The position numbers and the translations under genes were made by a program. Below the pieces are notes generated by a model. The model saw only the letters and a list, made by a program, of their open reading frames with translations. It did not search any database and was not told the DNA's origin. 28,839 nt of DNA, from the IMG/VR virus record IMGVR_UViG_3300029286_000196, positions 1-28,839 of that record, one strand, 5' to 3'. The DNA is from a virus. This document shows positions 18,901 to 26,393 of this stretch, in pieces (positions within the stretch are counted from its first letter, which is position 1; each line of letters opens with the position of its first letter).

Positions 18901-19395
18901 ATGACAAACGGCCAATCATTCCACTGGATTGCAGAGGAGGCAAAAGCCCAGCAGACGCCCGAGGGCAAACTGCGATTCACCAACAACCCGCTCACGAGTC
19001 CCAACACCCAACTCATCGCCGCCGCGCTGACGAGCGGGTTCAAGCTGGTCGAACCTGGCGGGTTCCGCGACACGGTCGAGCAAACCGAGAACGGCCCGCT
19101 GCGCCGGGTCGAGTGGTTCATCGACGGGGCCACACGCGGCATCTTCAAATCCCCGGACGAGGATATTGAATTTCCCGAATTCCGTCGGCGGTTCGAGAGC
19201 GAAGATTGGTGCCTGGCGAATCCCGACCATCCGATTTCGTTTCTTCGCTGGGCCTTCCGCGCTCACGGCGATCTCCGCGACCGGATCCGCACGCTCAAAC
19301 CTGCCGCCCTCGTGCGCCGGGGTAACCGGCAAGTCACGCTCCCGGCAGATCTTCCCGAAGACAAACGCCAGAAACTTCTCTCCTACCTCAAATGA
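18901..19395 (+). CDS. Tail-region protein of unknown function
   Basis: This is a 164-residue protein. The N-terminus mentions no known domain (HWIAEEAKAQQTPEG), followed by RRVEWFIDGATRGIF and a C-terminal basic region (ALVRRGNRQVTLPADLPED). The start at 18901 is chosen because earlier codons overlap the previous gene. It overlaps the chaperone gene by 4 nt. It may be a chaperone partner or minor tail protein; I do not recognise it. Confidence 0.6.
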   Translation: MTNGQSFHWIAEEAKAQQTPEGKLRFTNNPLTSPNTQLIAAALTSGFKLVEPGGFRDTVEQTENGPLRRVEWFIDGATRGIFKSPDEDIEFPEFRRRFESEDWCLANPDHPISFLRWAFRAHGDLRDRIRTLKPAALVRRGNRQVTLPADLPEDKRQKLLSYLK

Positions 19396-19781
19396 ACGAC
19401 GCCACCGATTTCCTCCGTCCAGCCGCCGAACCCGCCGGACTCAAGCTCCGTCCGCTTTCCAGTGGTTCATATGCGATCCTCCACCGCACCGGAAACGCGT
19501 TTGTCGTGCCGCCGGGTAATACTGCGCCCGACCATCTCACGGCAGCCCTCGAATACGCCTACATCCACGGCGCACCGTTGGAAGCGGTCCTGCGGGCCGC
19601 ATATTCCGCGCCGGATGTTTTTCATGCCGAGGTTTTTCGGTTTTCTCAGGCGATTCCTGTTGCCGACATCCCGGCGATCATCCGCGAGGTCGAGAACGGT
19701 CTCACCGCTGCCGCCTCGCAGTCCGTGGACGTGATCCCGCGCCCCGGCAGCGAGGACAAGGACGCGCCCCCAAACTCCTAG
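19392..19781 (+). CDS. Tail assembly chaperone (G-like, zero frame)
   Basis: This is a 129-residue protein directly upstream of a -1-frame extension and close to the tape measure gene, the position of lambda gpG. It has helical content (HLTAALEYAYIHGAPLEAVL) and an acidic/Pro tail (PGSEDKDAPPNS) in which the slippery sequence lies. These chaperones coat the tape measure during tail assembly. ATGA overlap with the preceding gene. Confidence 0.7.
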   Translation: MNDATDFLRPAAEPAGLKLRPLSSGSYAILHRTGNAFVVPPGNTAPDHLTAALEYAYIHGAPLEAVLRAAYSAPDVFHAEVFRFSQAIPVADIPAIIREVENGLTAAASQSVDVIPRPGSEDKDAPPNS

Positions 19782-19996
19782 CGCCAGCCTGGATCGCCTC
19801 GCGCGTATTCACGCTGGCCGAAAAGACCGGCTGGCCGGAAGCCTTCATCCTCTGGGAACTCCCGCTCTGGCGGGCACTCGCCTACCAGCATTGTGCGCTC
19901 TGGCAATCAGGCGCGTGGACGGTCGCTCCGTCCGCTCCGATCGAGGAGCAGATCACGAAGTTGACCGCGCTCCAGATCGAAGATGATGAACCTTGA
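19392..19996 (+). CDS. Tail assembly chaperone frameshift product (G-T-like)
   Basis: The zero frame ends at TAG 19779-19781 just after the heptamer C-CCA-AAC (19769-19775). A slip to -1 reads CCC-AAA-CTC-CTA and continues open for about 75 codons to TGA at 19994-19996. The extension begins KLLAPAWIASRVFTLAEKTG and goes on with WPEAFILWELPLWRALAYQH, a Trp-rich helical segment typical of the T part of G-T chaperones. It overlaps the next gene's start by 14 nt. In lambda the analogous slip produces gpGT, which recruits tail-tube subunits. The shift is given as one span; the actual reading moves back one base at 19775. Confidence 0.8.
19769..19775 (+). promoter_or_regulatory. -1 ribosomal frameshift slippery site CCCAAAC
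   Basis: A canonical X-XXY-YYZ heptamer in the zero frame of the chaperone gene, one codon before its stop. It is functionally equivalent to lambda GGGAAAG. Confidence 0.8.
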
Positions 19997-20681
19997 ACTC
20001 GATAAGACAAAATTCGATGCCGCCCTGAAGGAATTCCGGCGCAACGGCAAACGTGCGGCTGAGGTGGTCCTACGGGAACAGGCACGGGGCGTGCTGCGGA
20101 AAATCATCGACTGGACACCGCCCGGCGGCAAAAACGCAACAGGTCAGGGGGCCAAGAAGCGGGGGGAGGCGAAGGTGGAGCGCGACATCCTCAAACTCAT
20201 GCAGCCTTACGTCCCGCCAAAAGCTCCAATAAACATTCTTCGGGCAGCAGGCATGTTCGTGGAGGAAGCCTCAAACGCATCTCCCGCTGCCATCCACAAA
20301 GCCAACCGCTCACCAACTGGACGAGTGAACCGGAAGCTCAACCCGCGAATCAAAATCAAGGCGTCCGACTTGAAACGCTACATCTCATCGAAAAAGAAGA
20401 TGGTCGGGTTCCTGGCTTCGGGCTGGAAAGCGGCTGCCACAAAACTCGGCGTGCCGGTCCCGGCATGGGTCTCGAGGCATTCAGCTCCCGGTGAGGGCAA
20501 GATCAAATCAAATGCCGTGGCGATTGAGGTTGTCGCCACCAACAAGGTCAAAGGCTCGCCTGCGCTCGACATCGAGCGGAGGGTTCAAAGCGCCATCGAT
20601 TCCCAGGCGGCGGCCATGGTGCGGAGGCTGGAGAACTTTGCCGTGCGCGAGGCGGCACGGAAGGCGGGATTCCGCGCCTGA
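19983..20681 (+). CDS. Minor tail protein (HK97 gp10/Z-like)
   Basis: This is a 232-residue basic protein. The N-terminus (KTKFDAALKEFRRNGKRAAE, then VLRKIIDWTPPGGKNATGQG) resembles the HK97 gp10/lambda Z-like tail-completion family, in which a helix is followed by a TPxxTG-type block. The C-terminus is a helical tail (RRVQSAIDSQAAAMVRRLEN). It lies between the chaperone and the tape measure. ATG at 19986 is an alternative start. Function in tail completion is inferred. Confidence 0.55.
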   Translation: MMNLELDKTKFDAALKEFRRNGKRAAEVVLREQARGVLRKIIDWTPPGGKNATGQGAKKRGEAKVERDILKLMQPYVPPKAPINILRAAGMFVEEASNASPAAIHKANRSPTGRVNRKLNPRIKIKASDLKRYISSKKKMVGFLASGWKAAATKLGVPVPAWVSRHSAPGEGKIKSNAVAIEVVATNKVKGSPALDIERRVQSAIDSQAAAMVRRLENFAVREAARKAGFRA

Positions 20682-20688
20682 TTGACAC
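20682..20688 (+). promoter_or_regulatory. TTGACAC start motif (tape measure)
   Basis: TTGACAC lies 12 nt before the GTG at 20701, with TCCGGC directly before the start. Confidence 0.55.
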
Positions 20689-20700
20689 GCCCCATCCGGC

Positions 20701-23106
20701 GTGGCCGACATCACCGCCAGGTTCCGACTCGATATTTCCGGCATTGATGCCGCACTTGCCCGTGTAGCGGCGGCGACGATAGCCGTCCAAGGCGCGTTTG
20801 CCGCCGCCAATGCGGCTCTGTCACCATTTGCGAGCGCGTTTTCCGCAATCAAAGAATCCCTCGACCTGGGCGGGCAGTTGACGGACATGAGCGCCCAGAC
20901 CGGGATCGCGGTGTCCGATCTTGTCGTCCTTCGCCAGGCATTCGCCAACGCAGGTTTAGGAGCAGATCAGGTCGGGCCGGCGATCAACCGGCTCCAAAAA
21001 GCGCTCGGCGGGATCAACGAGGACGGTGAACCGACGAACAAGGCGCTCTCCGCGCTTGGGATCTCAATGGCCGAACTGCAGTCGCTCAACCCGGCAGAGC
21101 AATTTGCTCGGGTGTCGGCCGCGCTTGCGGCGATCCCTGACACGACCGAGCGGGCGGCAACAGCCATGGGGATCTTCGGGCGAAAGGGCGGCGAGATGAT
21201 GGCTCTCTTCATGGACGGATCGGCCATGGACGTCGCCCGGCAGCAGGTTGGCGGGCTTGCGGACACGATGCAGGCGAACGCATCCAAGTTTGATTCGATC
21301 TCGGACGCCCTCGGGTCGGCAAATCTGAAAGGCCAGCAGCTTGCGGCAGGATTCACTGCCGCCATTGCCCCGGCACTTGAGGAAATCGGCAATGCTCTCA
21401 ACGCAACCGATCTCACTGGCCTTGGTGAATCCCTGGGTGAAATTGCAGCGGCAGCCATCGTGTTTGGGCAGGCGCTCTCGGGCATGATCCCTCAAATCAT
21501 CGGGGTCGTGGCCGCCATGGCCCTCTACCGCACGGGCTTCGACGCCAAAGTGGTGGGCGCAATGACCAATCTCGGCCCGGCGGCATCCCGGGCATTTGCT
21601 CAGGTTCGTGTGGCCATGGCCACGATGAACTTTTCGAGCGTGGGGACAGCGGCCCGCTCAGCATTTGCCGGCATTAGCGTTGCTGCCCGCGGGGCGGCAC
21701 TGGCAATCAAAGGCGCTCTCATTTCAACCGGCATCGGAATCCTGATCGCCGGAATCGCCATGGCAATCGAGGCCGTGATTGGAAAAATCAACCAGGCCAA
21801 GGAAGCGGTGAGAGCGGTCTCCTCGGCAGGAAACGAGACAGCCAAGTCGGTTCGCTCTATCCAGGCCGAATATAAGAACGTGTCGAGCGAGGCGGATAAA
21901 GTCGCCCTGGGCAAGCGCATCGAGCAGGAAATCGAAACCGCCAAAGAATCCCTCTCCGGTCTGGCCGATCAGTTCGAAAACCTGACTCCCGAGCAGCGCG
22001 ACGACATTGCGGTGAACTACCGGGTCCAGATCAGTCTGCTGGAGCGGATGCGCGATGGCATGGCCAAAATCCCGCCCGAGGTGCTGGCTCACCGGCAGGC
22101 GGAAAAAGATCGTGCAGCCGCATTGGAGGAAAGCCAGCGGAAGGCGGCGGGACTGAATGCCGAACTCGGTAAAAACAAGGACGCCCTCGACAAGAAGATC
22201 GCAGATGCCGCCTTTGGCGAACTTTCTGGAACGGATCAGAAATCAGCGACGCTTTCCGGAGCTGGGCTCTCATCCACATCGGAGGTGGATCAACAGATCG
22301 CGCTTCTGGCAGCCAAGCGGGAATCCTCCGCGCTCACCGACGAGGAGGCAATCCGCATGCAGTCGCTCATCGAAGCGCGTGAAAAACTCATCGGCATCGA
22401 ACGGGATCTGTCGAGGGAGCGTGATCAGGCGACCAAGAAAGCAGAGGAGGACGCGAAAAAGGAAGCGGAAGCAGCAGAGAAGCGTGCCGAGTTCACTCGC
22501 GAAGTGAACCGGGAAATCGCCCGTGCGCAGGCCGAGGCATCGGGGGACAAGGAAACCGTCAAACGTCTGGACCGCGAGGCGCAGCTTGCCCAGGAAACCA
22601 AGCAGGGGATCTCGGCGGGATTGGACCCGCAGGAAGCTGCACGGCTTGCGCAGCAAAAAGTGGGGGCGCTCGACACATCTGCCGCCGCCCAGAAGGACGA
22701 GGAGAACCGGAAAACCCTGACCGCCTTGGATCTGGAAACCCGTCTCGCGGAGGCGAAGGCGGCAGGGAACAAAGAGGAAGCCGCACGCCTGGATTGGCTT
22801 CAAAAATACAACGCCGAGCTCGCCCGCCTTCGGGATGTCATGCCGGAAGCCGACGCACAGGCGGCAGCCACCAGGCTGGTGAACGCCCAGATGGCCGAGT
22901 CACCTCAATCGGCATCACAGGAACGCAGCGGTGCGCTCTACGCTTCCTCGCTCGCCAAGATCGGAGCGGGCGGGAATTTCGTCGGGGGCGGCTCGGATCC
23001 CATCCTGACTGAGAACAGGCGACAGACATCGATCTTGGAGCGGATCGCCCGTGCCGTATCCCGCCAAAGCAGCCAAAGCGCCGAACTCAACTACACGCTC
23101 GCTTGA
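20701..23106 (+). CDS. Tail tape measure protein
   Basis: This 801-residue protein with GTG start is the longest in the window. It is Ala-rich and helical, with two hydrophobic stretches (about residues 255-280, IIGVVAAMALY; and about 335-360, ISTGIGILIAGIAMAIEAVI) and long charged coiled coils (about residues 390-720, for example EEDAKKEAEAAEKRAEFTRE). These features and the position after the chaperone genes identify the tape measure, whose length sets tail length and which may help DNA cross the membrane. A tail of about 120 nm is expected if the usual 0.15 nm per residue holds. Its TGA stop lies in the next TTGACAC. Confidence 0.92.
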   Translation: MADITARFRLDISGIDAALARVAAATIAVQGAFAAANAALSPFASAFSAIKESLDLGGQLTDMSAQTGIAVSDLVVLRQAFANAGLGADQVGPAINRLQKALGGINEDGEPTNKALSALGISMAELQSLNPAEQFARVSAALAAIPDTTERAATAMGIFGRKGGEMMALFMDGSAMDVARQQVGGLADTMQANASKFDSISDALGSANLKGQQLAAGFTAAIAPALEEIGNALNATDLTGLGESLGEIAAAAIVFGQALSGMIPQIIGVVAAMALYRTGFDAKVVGAMTNLGPAASRAFAQVRVAMATMNFSSVGTAARSAFAGISVAARGAALAIKGALISTGIGILIAGIAMAIEAVIGKINQAKEAVRAVSSAGNETAKSVRSIQAEYKNVSSEADKVALGKRIEQEIETAKESLSGLADQFENLTPEQRDDIAVNYRVQISLLERMRDGMAKIPPEVLAHRQAEKDRAAALEESQRKAAGLNAELGKNKDALDKKIADAAFGELSGTDQKSATLSGAGLSSTSEVDQQIALLAAKRESSALTDEEAIRMQSLIEAREKLIGIERDLSRERDQATKKAEEDAKKEAEAAEKRAEFTREVNREIARAQAEASGDKETVKRLDREAQLAQETKQGISAGLDPQEAARLAQQKVGALDTSAAAQKDEENRKTLTALDLETRLAEAKAAGNKEEAARLDWLQKYNAELARLRDVMPEADAQAAATRLVNAQMAESPQSASQERSGALYASSLAKIGAGGNFVGGGSDPILTENRRQTSILERIARAVSRQSSQSAELNYTLA

Positions 23107-23109
23107 CAC
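23103..23109 (+). promoter_or_regulatory. TTGACAC motif with 16-nt spacing
   Basis: TTGACAC overlaps the tape measure stop and lies 16 nt, rather than 12-13, before the ATG at 23126. It is the one spacing outlier. Confidence 0.35.
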
Positions 23110-23125
23110 CGCCTCTTTTTTACCG

Positions 23126-23746
23126 ATGGCCGCCGTTCTCACAAAATCCGAAACCTCTACCGATTCCAAGGGGCGTGCTATCACCACGGAAACGTGGGAG
23201 GCATTCGACGGCCCTCCTTCTGTTCCGTCAGGAGCATCAAACATCAAGCGCACGCACACCGACGGTAAGCACACGCTGGTTTTCGACAATACCCCGGCCG
23301 ACACAACCGGCGACGAATACAGCGTGGAAGGCAGCATGTCGCAGGAGCCGATTGAAACGCACGAAAAGTTCAAGCAAATCGGAGCCGGAGATTGGAAGAA
23401 ATGGAACCTCTGGAAGAACAACCCAAATGACGAGGGGCTCAATGGATGGAAGCCCGGCGAGCAAAGCGGTCCGATGGCCACCCTTGCGGCTCTTTACGAA
23501 AAAGGGGTGACTGATTACCTCGTGCCGAGGGCCGTTGTGCGGATCACCCGGCTTGAAGGATCGTCCCCACGGCTCTCAAAACTGGGAAAAATCGACGCCC
23601 CATCCGGAGCTCCAACACTTCCGAGCGGCGCAAACTGGATGCTCACCGGGGCGAGCGGCACCAGGCAAGAGGGTGGCAAGTGGAGCAACACGTATGAATA
23701 CATGTCGAGCGGCCCAGCAGGTTGGAACTCGGAGATTTACTCATGA
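23126..23746 (+). CDS. Tail protein of unknown function
   Basis: This is a 206-residue protein. It has polar, beta-like segments (TKSETSTDSKGRAITTETWE, KHTLVFDNTPADTTGDEYSV) and a C-terminus rich in Gly/Ser/Trp. The start at 23126 is preferred over an upstream ATG at 23051 that would overlap the tape measure by 56 nt. Immediately downstream of the tape measure lie distal tail or tail-tip genes in lambda-like phages, so a virion role is likely. Overlaps the next gene by 4 nt. Confidence 0.6.
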   Translation: MAAVLTKSETSTDSKGRAITTETWEAFDGPPSVPSGASNIKRTHTDGKHTLVFDNTPADTTGDEYSVEGSMSQEPIETHEKFKQIGAGDWKKWNLWKNNPNDEGLNGWKPGEQSGPMATLAALYEKGVTDYLVPRAVVRITRLEGSSPRLSKLGKIDAPSGAPTLPSGANWMLTGASGTRQEGGKWSNTYEYMSSGPAGWNSEIYS

Positions 23747-25494
23747 CGATCCCTACTTTCAAAAAAGGTGAAAAGCTTCGGGCGGCGGATCTCCAAACCC
23801 TTGCCGACGCCGTGCGGGCAAACCGGATTTTACCGGGGGCAGGGATTCGCATCACGGGAAGCCCGAACGGGACGACCGTGGCGGCGAATATCCCGAGGGC
23901 CGCTCACGTCGGGGCGGCCTCGCTGCACCAAGTCGGTTTTGAGGACCTGCTCCCCCACCCCATGACGATTGCACAGGAGGTGATGGACGATGTGTTCGAT
24001 GCCTTCCTTGCTGCGCTTCCGACCGCCACAGCCGTCGCCGGTGTTGTTTCCGACATCCTCTCGACCGCCCTCGTCAATGCATTGCCAACGGCCGCTGAGA
24101 TTGCGGAGGCTGTGCAAGAGACGATCACCGCCATTCTTACCGGGATTGGCAGTGCTTCAAGCATTGCTGACCTGTTTAACGAGCTGCTGACAGCGGTTCC
24201 AAACGCATCCGTTTTCGCTTCCTCGATCCTGGCGCTCTTTTCCCAAGCATTCGAGGTGCTGGACCAGATCAACGAATTCGTGGACGCCAAGTTCCAAGAA
24301 TACGTGAACGTGGGAGACCTCCTGACTAACCATTTTTCCCAAGACGGCGTGAAGCAGCCCCGCCCGGGAGACTACCTCTACACTGAAGAATTTGGCATTC
24401 TCTACACGCTCTTCCCGGTGGATCCAGAAACCGGGATCCCGACAACGAACCTGATTTTTCGCATCCATTTCACCCTCGGATCGCCCGCCAAGAACGGTGA
24501 GCCCGACACGCGGGCGACCTGGTGCGCCCTCACGACATTCCCTGCCCCCGATATTGCCGCGCTCTGCCGGATGCTTGCGCGCATGCTTCGCCTGGTCATC
24601 ACGCAGGGGATCGAGCTGGCAGCGGCTGCCGCAACCGGAACTGGGCAGGCATTGGCCAACACTCTGGCGAAAGGGGCTGGCCGGGTCGGGGATGGCGCTG
24701 TGGAGGGCGTGGGCGAGGGAATTCTTGGAGCTCTGGGCAACGTGCCGGTTGTCACCCCTGAGGGAGACGGGGTGATCGTGAGGGCCTTCCCGCCGTTTAC
24801 TCCCCTGGGCGACATCACTGAAACCGTTTACGCCATCAGCTCAGATGGACGACAGGTAAGTATCCGGGTATTCCCCGTGGCCATTTACGGCGACAACCTC
24901 GGACAAACGGCGTATGTGATTGGCGCGGATGGACGCCAGATGGAACTCCGTGTCTTCTGGGCAACCTATGGGCAGCAGCTATTTACCCACCCGACGCTCG
25001 TTGGCACAGATGGCAACGCTCACACGGTGGGCGTCTTCGGCGATCTGGTTGCAGGGTTCACCCCTGGCCACGACATCATGTATGTCGGAAGCGACGGGCA
25101 GGTCTGGAAGGCGCCGCATTTCTTTGCCAGCACCCCGCAGGGGATCACCCAGCGCTCAACGCAGGGCTACATCGGACGCGACGGGCAGGGGAATACCGTG
25201 GACATCATCTACTTCTTGGGAACCAATCAGCCGGCCGAGCTCACCTGCCCGAAGGTGAACGTGATTGATACAGCCGGGCACGACCGGGAAATCATGGTGG
25301 TTGGAACCCCGGAGGATCAGGGCGATTTCACAGCGCCCTTCGAATACCTGGACAACAATGGCAGCCCGCAGTCGGTGGATGCCATTGTGTGGAACGGACC
25401 TGCTGGCGAATCCGGGGTCACCAAGGAAGACATCGAGGTTTGCGAGAACGGCACGGCGACGACCAAGAAGTTTCTCATCGCCCCGGGTTCCTGA
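23743..25494 (+). CDS. Tail-tip/fibre-type structural protein with tandem beta repeats
   Basis: This is a 583-residue protein. The N-terminal 50 residues (KKGEKLRAADLQTLADAVRA, then a GAGIRI-GSPNGTTV block) match a widespread phage structural-protein start. Residues about 60-200 are hydrophobic, Ala/Leu-rich helices. From about residue 360 to 550 a repeated unit of roughly 25-35 residues occurs: an aromatic/hydrophobic strand, then a DG or NG turn (SSDGRQ, GADGRQ, GTDGNA, GSDGQV, GRDGQG, NNGSPQ) and another strand with VF or IY. This suggests a beta-repeat stalk or adhesion domain. ATGA overlap upstream. Role in host contact is inference. Confidence 0.65.
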   Translation: MTIPTFKKGEKLRAADLQTLADAVRANRILPGAGIRITGSPNGTTVAANIPRAAHVGAASLHQVGFEDLLPHPMTIAQEVMDDVFDAFLAALPTATAVAGVVSDILSTALVNALPTAAEIAEAVQETITAILTGIGSASSIADLFNELLTAVPNASVFASSILALFSQAFEVLDQINEFVDAKFQEYVNVGDLLTNHFSQDGVKQPRPGDYLYTEEFGILYTLFPVDPETGIPTTNLIFRIHFTLGSPAKNGEPDTRATWCALTTFPAPDIAALCRMLARMLRLVITQGIELAAAAATGTGQALANTLAKGAGRVGDGAVEGVGEGILGALGNVPVVTPEGDGVIVRAFPPFTPLGDITETVYAISSDGRQVSIRVFPVAIYGDNLGQTAYVIGADGRQMELRVFWATYGQQLFTHPTLVGTDGNAHTVGVFGDLVAGFTPGHDIMYVGSDGQVWKAPHFFASTPQGITQRSTQGYIGRDGQGNTVDIIYFLGTNQPAELTCPKVNVIDTAGHDREIMVVGTPEDQGDFTAPFEYLDNNGSPQSVDAIVWNGPAGESGVTKEDIEVCENGTATTKKFLIAPGS

Positions 25495-25499
25495 CGCCC

Positions 25500-25958
25500 A
25501 TGGCCATCAAGCTCCTGACTCCCTCGGACGCGGGCAATTGCGGCGGATGCCAGGCCTGCTTGGACGCCCCATGCTCGCTCACGCTCGTGCATGTGGACAT
25601 GAACCGCTGCGAGGACGACATCTTTGGGATCTACATCGTGCGCTCCAACGGCAGCGAACGCTTCATCCGGCAGATCGACCTTGTTTCAAGCCCAGCCGGT
25701 TGCTGCGGGTATGACTACGAAACCGGCCAGGATTGCCCAGAAACCCGCATCGAGGTGCCAATCACCATCGAGGAGGCCGACCTCGACGCCTGCTGCAAGT
25801 TCACAATTTCCCTCCGGCTTGAAGGAACGAACTGCTGCAATACCTACACGCAATTTTCCATCAACGGGCCGGGAGGCGAAGTTTTCAGTCAGAGCTTCGG
25901 CCAGGAGGGGCTCACCCAGAGTTTCGACATCCGCGACCTCTGCAACCCGGCCCCATGA
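25500..25958 (+). CDS. Cysteine-rich tail-region protein
   Basis: This 152-residue protein has a Cys-dense N-terminus (CGGCQACLDAPC, a CxxCxxC arrangement) and further CC pairs (AGCCGY, DACCKF, TNCCNT), with more single Cys residues. Such spacing could bind zinc or form disulfides. The rest is beta-like (IEVPITIEEADL, FTISLRLEGTN). The start at 25500 follows the previous stop by a few bases. The function is unknown; a tail-tip structural role fits the location. It overlaps the next gene by 4 nt. Confidence 0.6.
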   Translation: MAIKLLTPSDAGNCGGCQACLDAPCSLTLVHVDMNRCEDDIFGIYIVRSNGSERFIRQIDLVSSPAGCCGYDYETGQDCPETRIEVPITIEEADLDACCKFTISLRLEGTNCCNTYTQFSINGPGGEVFSQSFGQEGLTQSFDIRDLCNPAP

Positions 25959-26377
25959 TCCGGTTTACCCTCGATCAACTGCGGGAAAAGGCGGCGATGC
26001 GGCCGCCAGGATACATGGAGGACGTTCTCGCTCTCGCCACAGTTGAAGGGGAATCTATCGCCCTCGACAAGGACGCTTACGAGGTGCTCACGGCAAAATA
26101 TCGAGGCACAAGTGCTGTCCTTCCCCCCAAGGAGCCAACAGCCTCAGAGTTGGCAGCAAATTTCGGCTCAGCTCTTGCCCGGTGGTCAGCAGCGGGGTTT
26201 CCCGTGGTGTCCCGCGAAATCTACGAGGCCCGCGCCTCCGCGTGCGCCCCATGCGAGTTCTGGAATGCCACAGCCCGTCTCGGACTCGGCAAATGCACCC
26301 ACAAAAAATGCGGATGCACAAAAATGAAACGCTGGCTTGCCACTGAAACATGCCCGCTCGGGAGGTGGAGCGATTGA
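25955..26377 (+). CDS. Tail-region protein with C-terminal Cys cluster
   Basis: This is a 140-residue protein. The N-terminal two thirds are helical (LDQLREKAAMRPPGYMEDVL and so on). The C-terminus has CAPCEFW, CTHKKCGCTK and ETCPLGRW, a probable zinc-binding module seen in small phage proteins of unknown function. Together with the preceding gene it makes a neighbouring pair of Cys-rich proteins. ATGA overlap upstream; its stop overlaps the next TTGACAC. Confidence 0.6.
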   Translation: MIRFTLDQLREKAAMRPPGYMEDVLALATVEGESIALDKDAYEVLTAKYRGTSAVLPPKEPTASELAANFGSALARWSAAGFPVVSREIYEARASACAPCEFWNATARLGLGKCTHKKCGCTKMKRWLATETCPLGRWSD

Positions 26378-26380
26378 CAC
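26374..26380 (+). promoter_or_regulatory. TTGACAC start motif (tail fibre)
   Basis: TTGACAC lies 13 nt before the ATG at 26394; TTCCGTGC directly precedes the start. Its TGA is the upstream stop. Confidence 0.55.
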
Positions 26381-26393
26381 GGGACTTCCGTGC

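Noticed and set aside
23051-23125. Upstream ATG start for the gene after the tape measure
   Set aside because: It would overlap the tape measure C-terminus by 56 nt; the ATG at 23126 starts just after the tape measure stop.
2840-26393. TTGACAC motif as a -35 promoter box
   Set aside because: The copies lie 12-13 nt before start codons, and no AT-rich -10 box follows at 16-18 nt. Only 2365 and the leftward 17166-17171 copy have promoter-like partners.
2840-26393. TTGACAC plus GGTGC as a sigma54 promoter
   Set aside because: Sigma54 sites need GG-N10-GC; here the spacing is longer and the second element varies.
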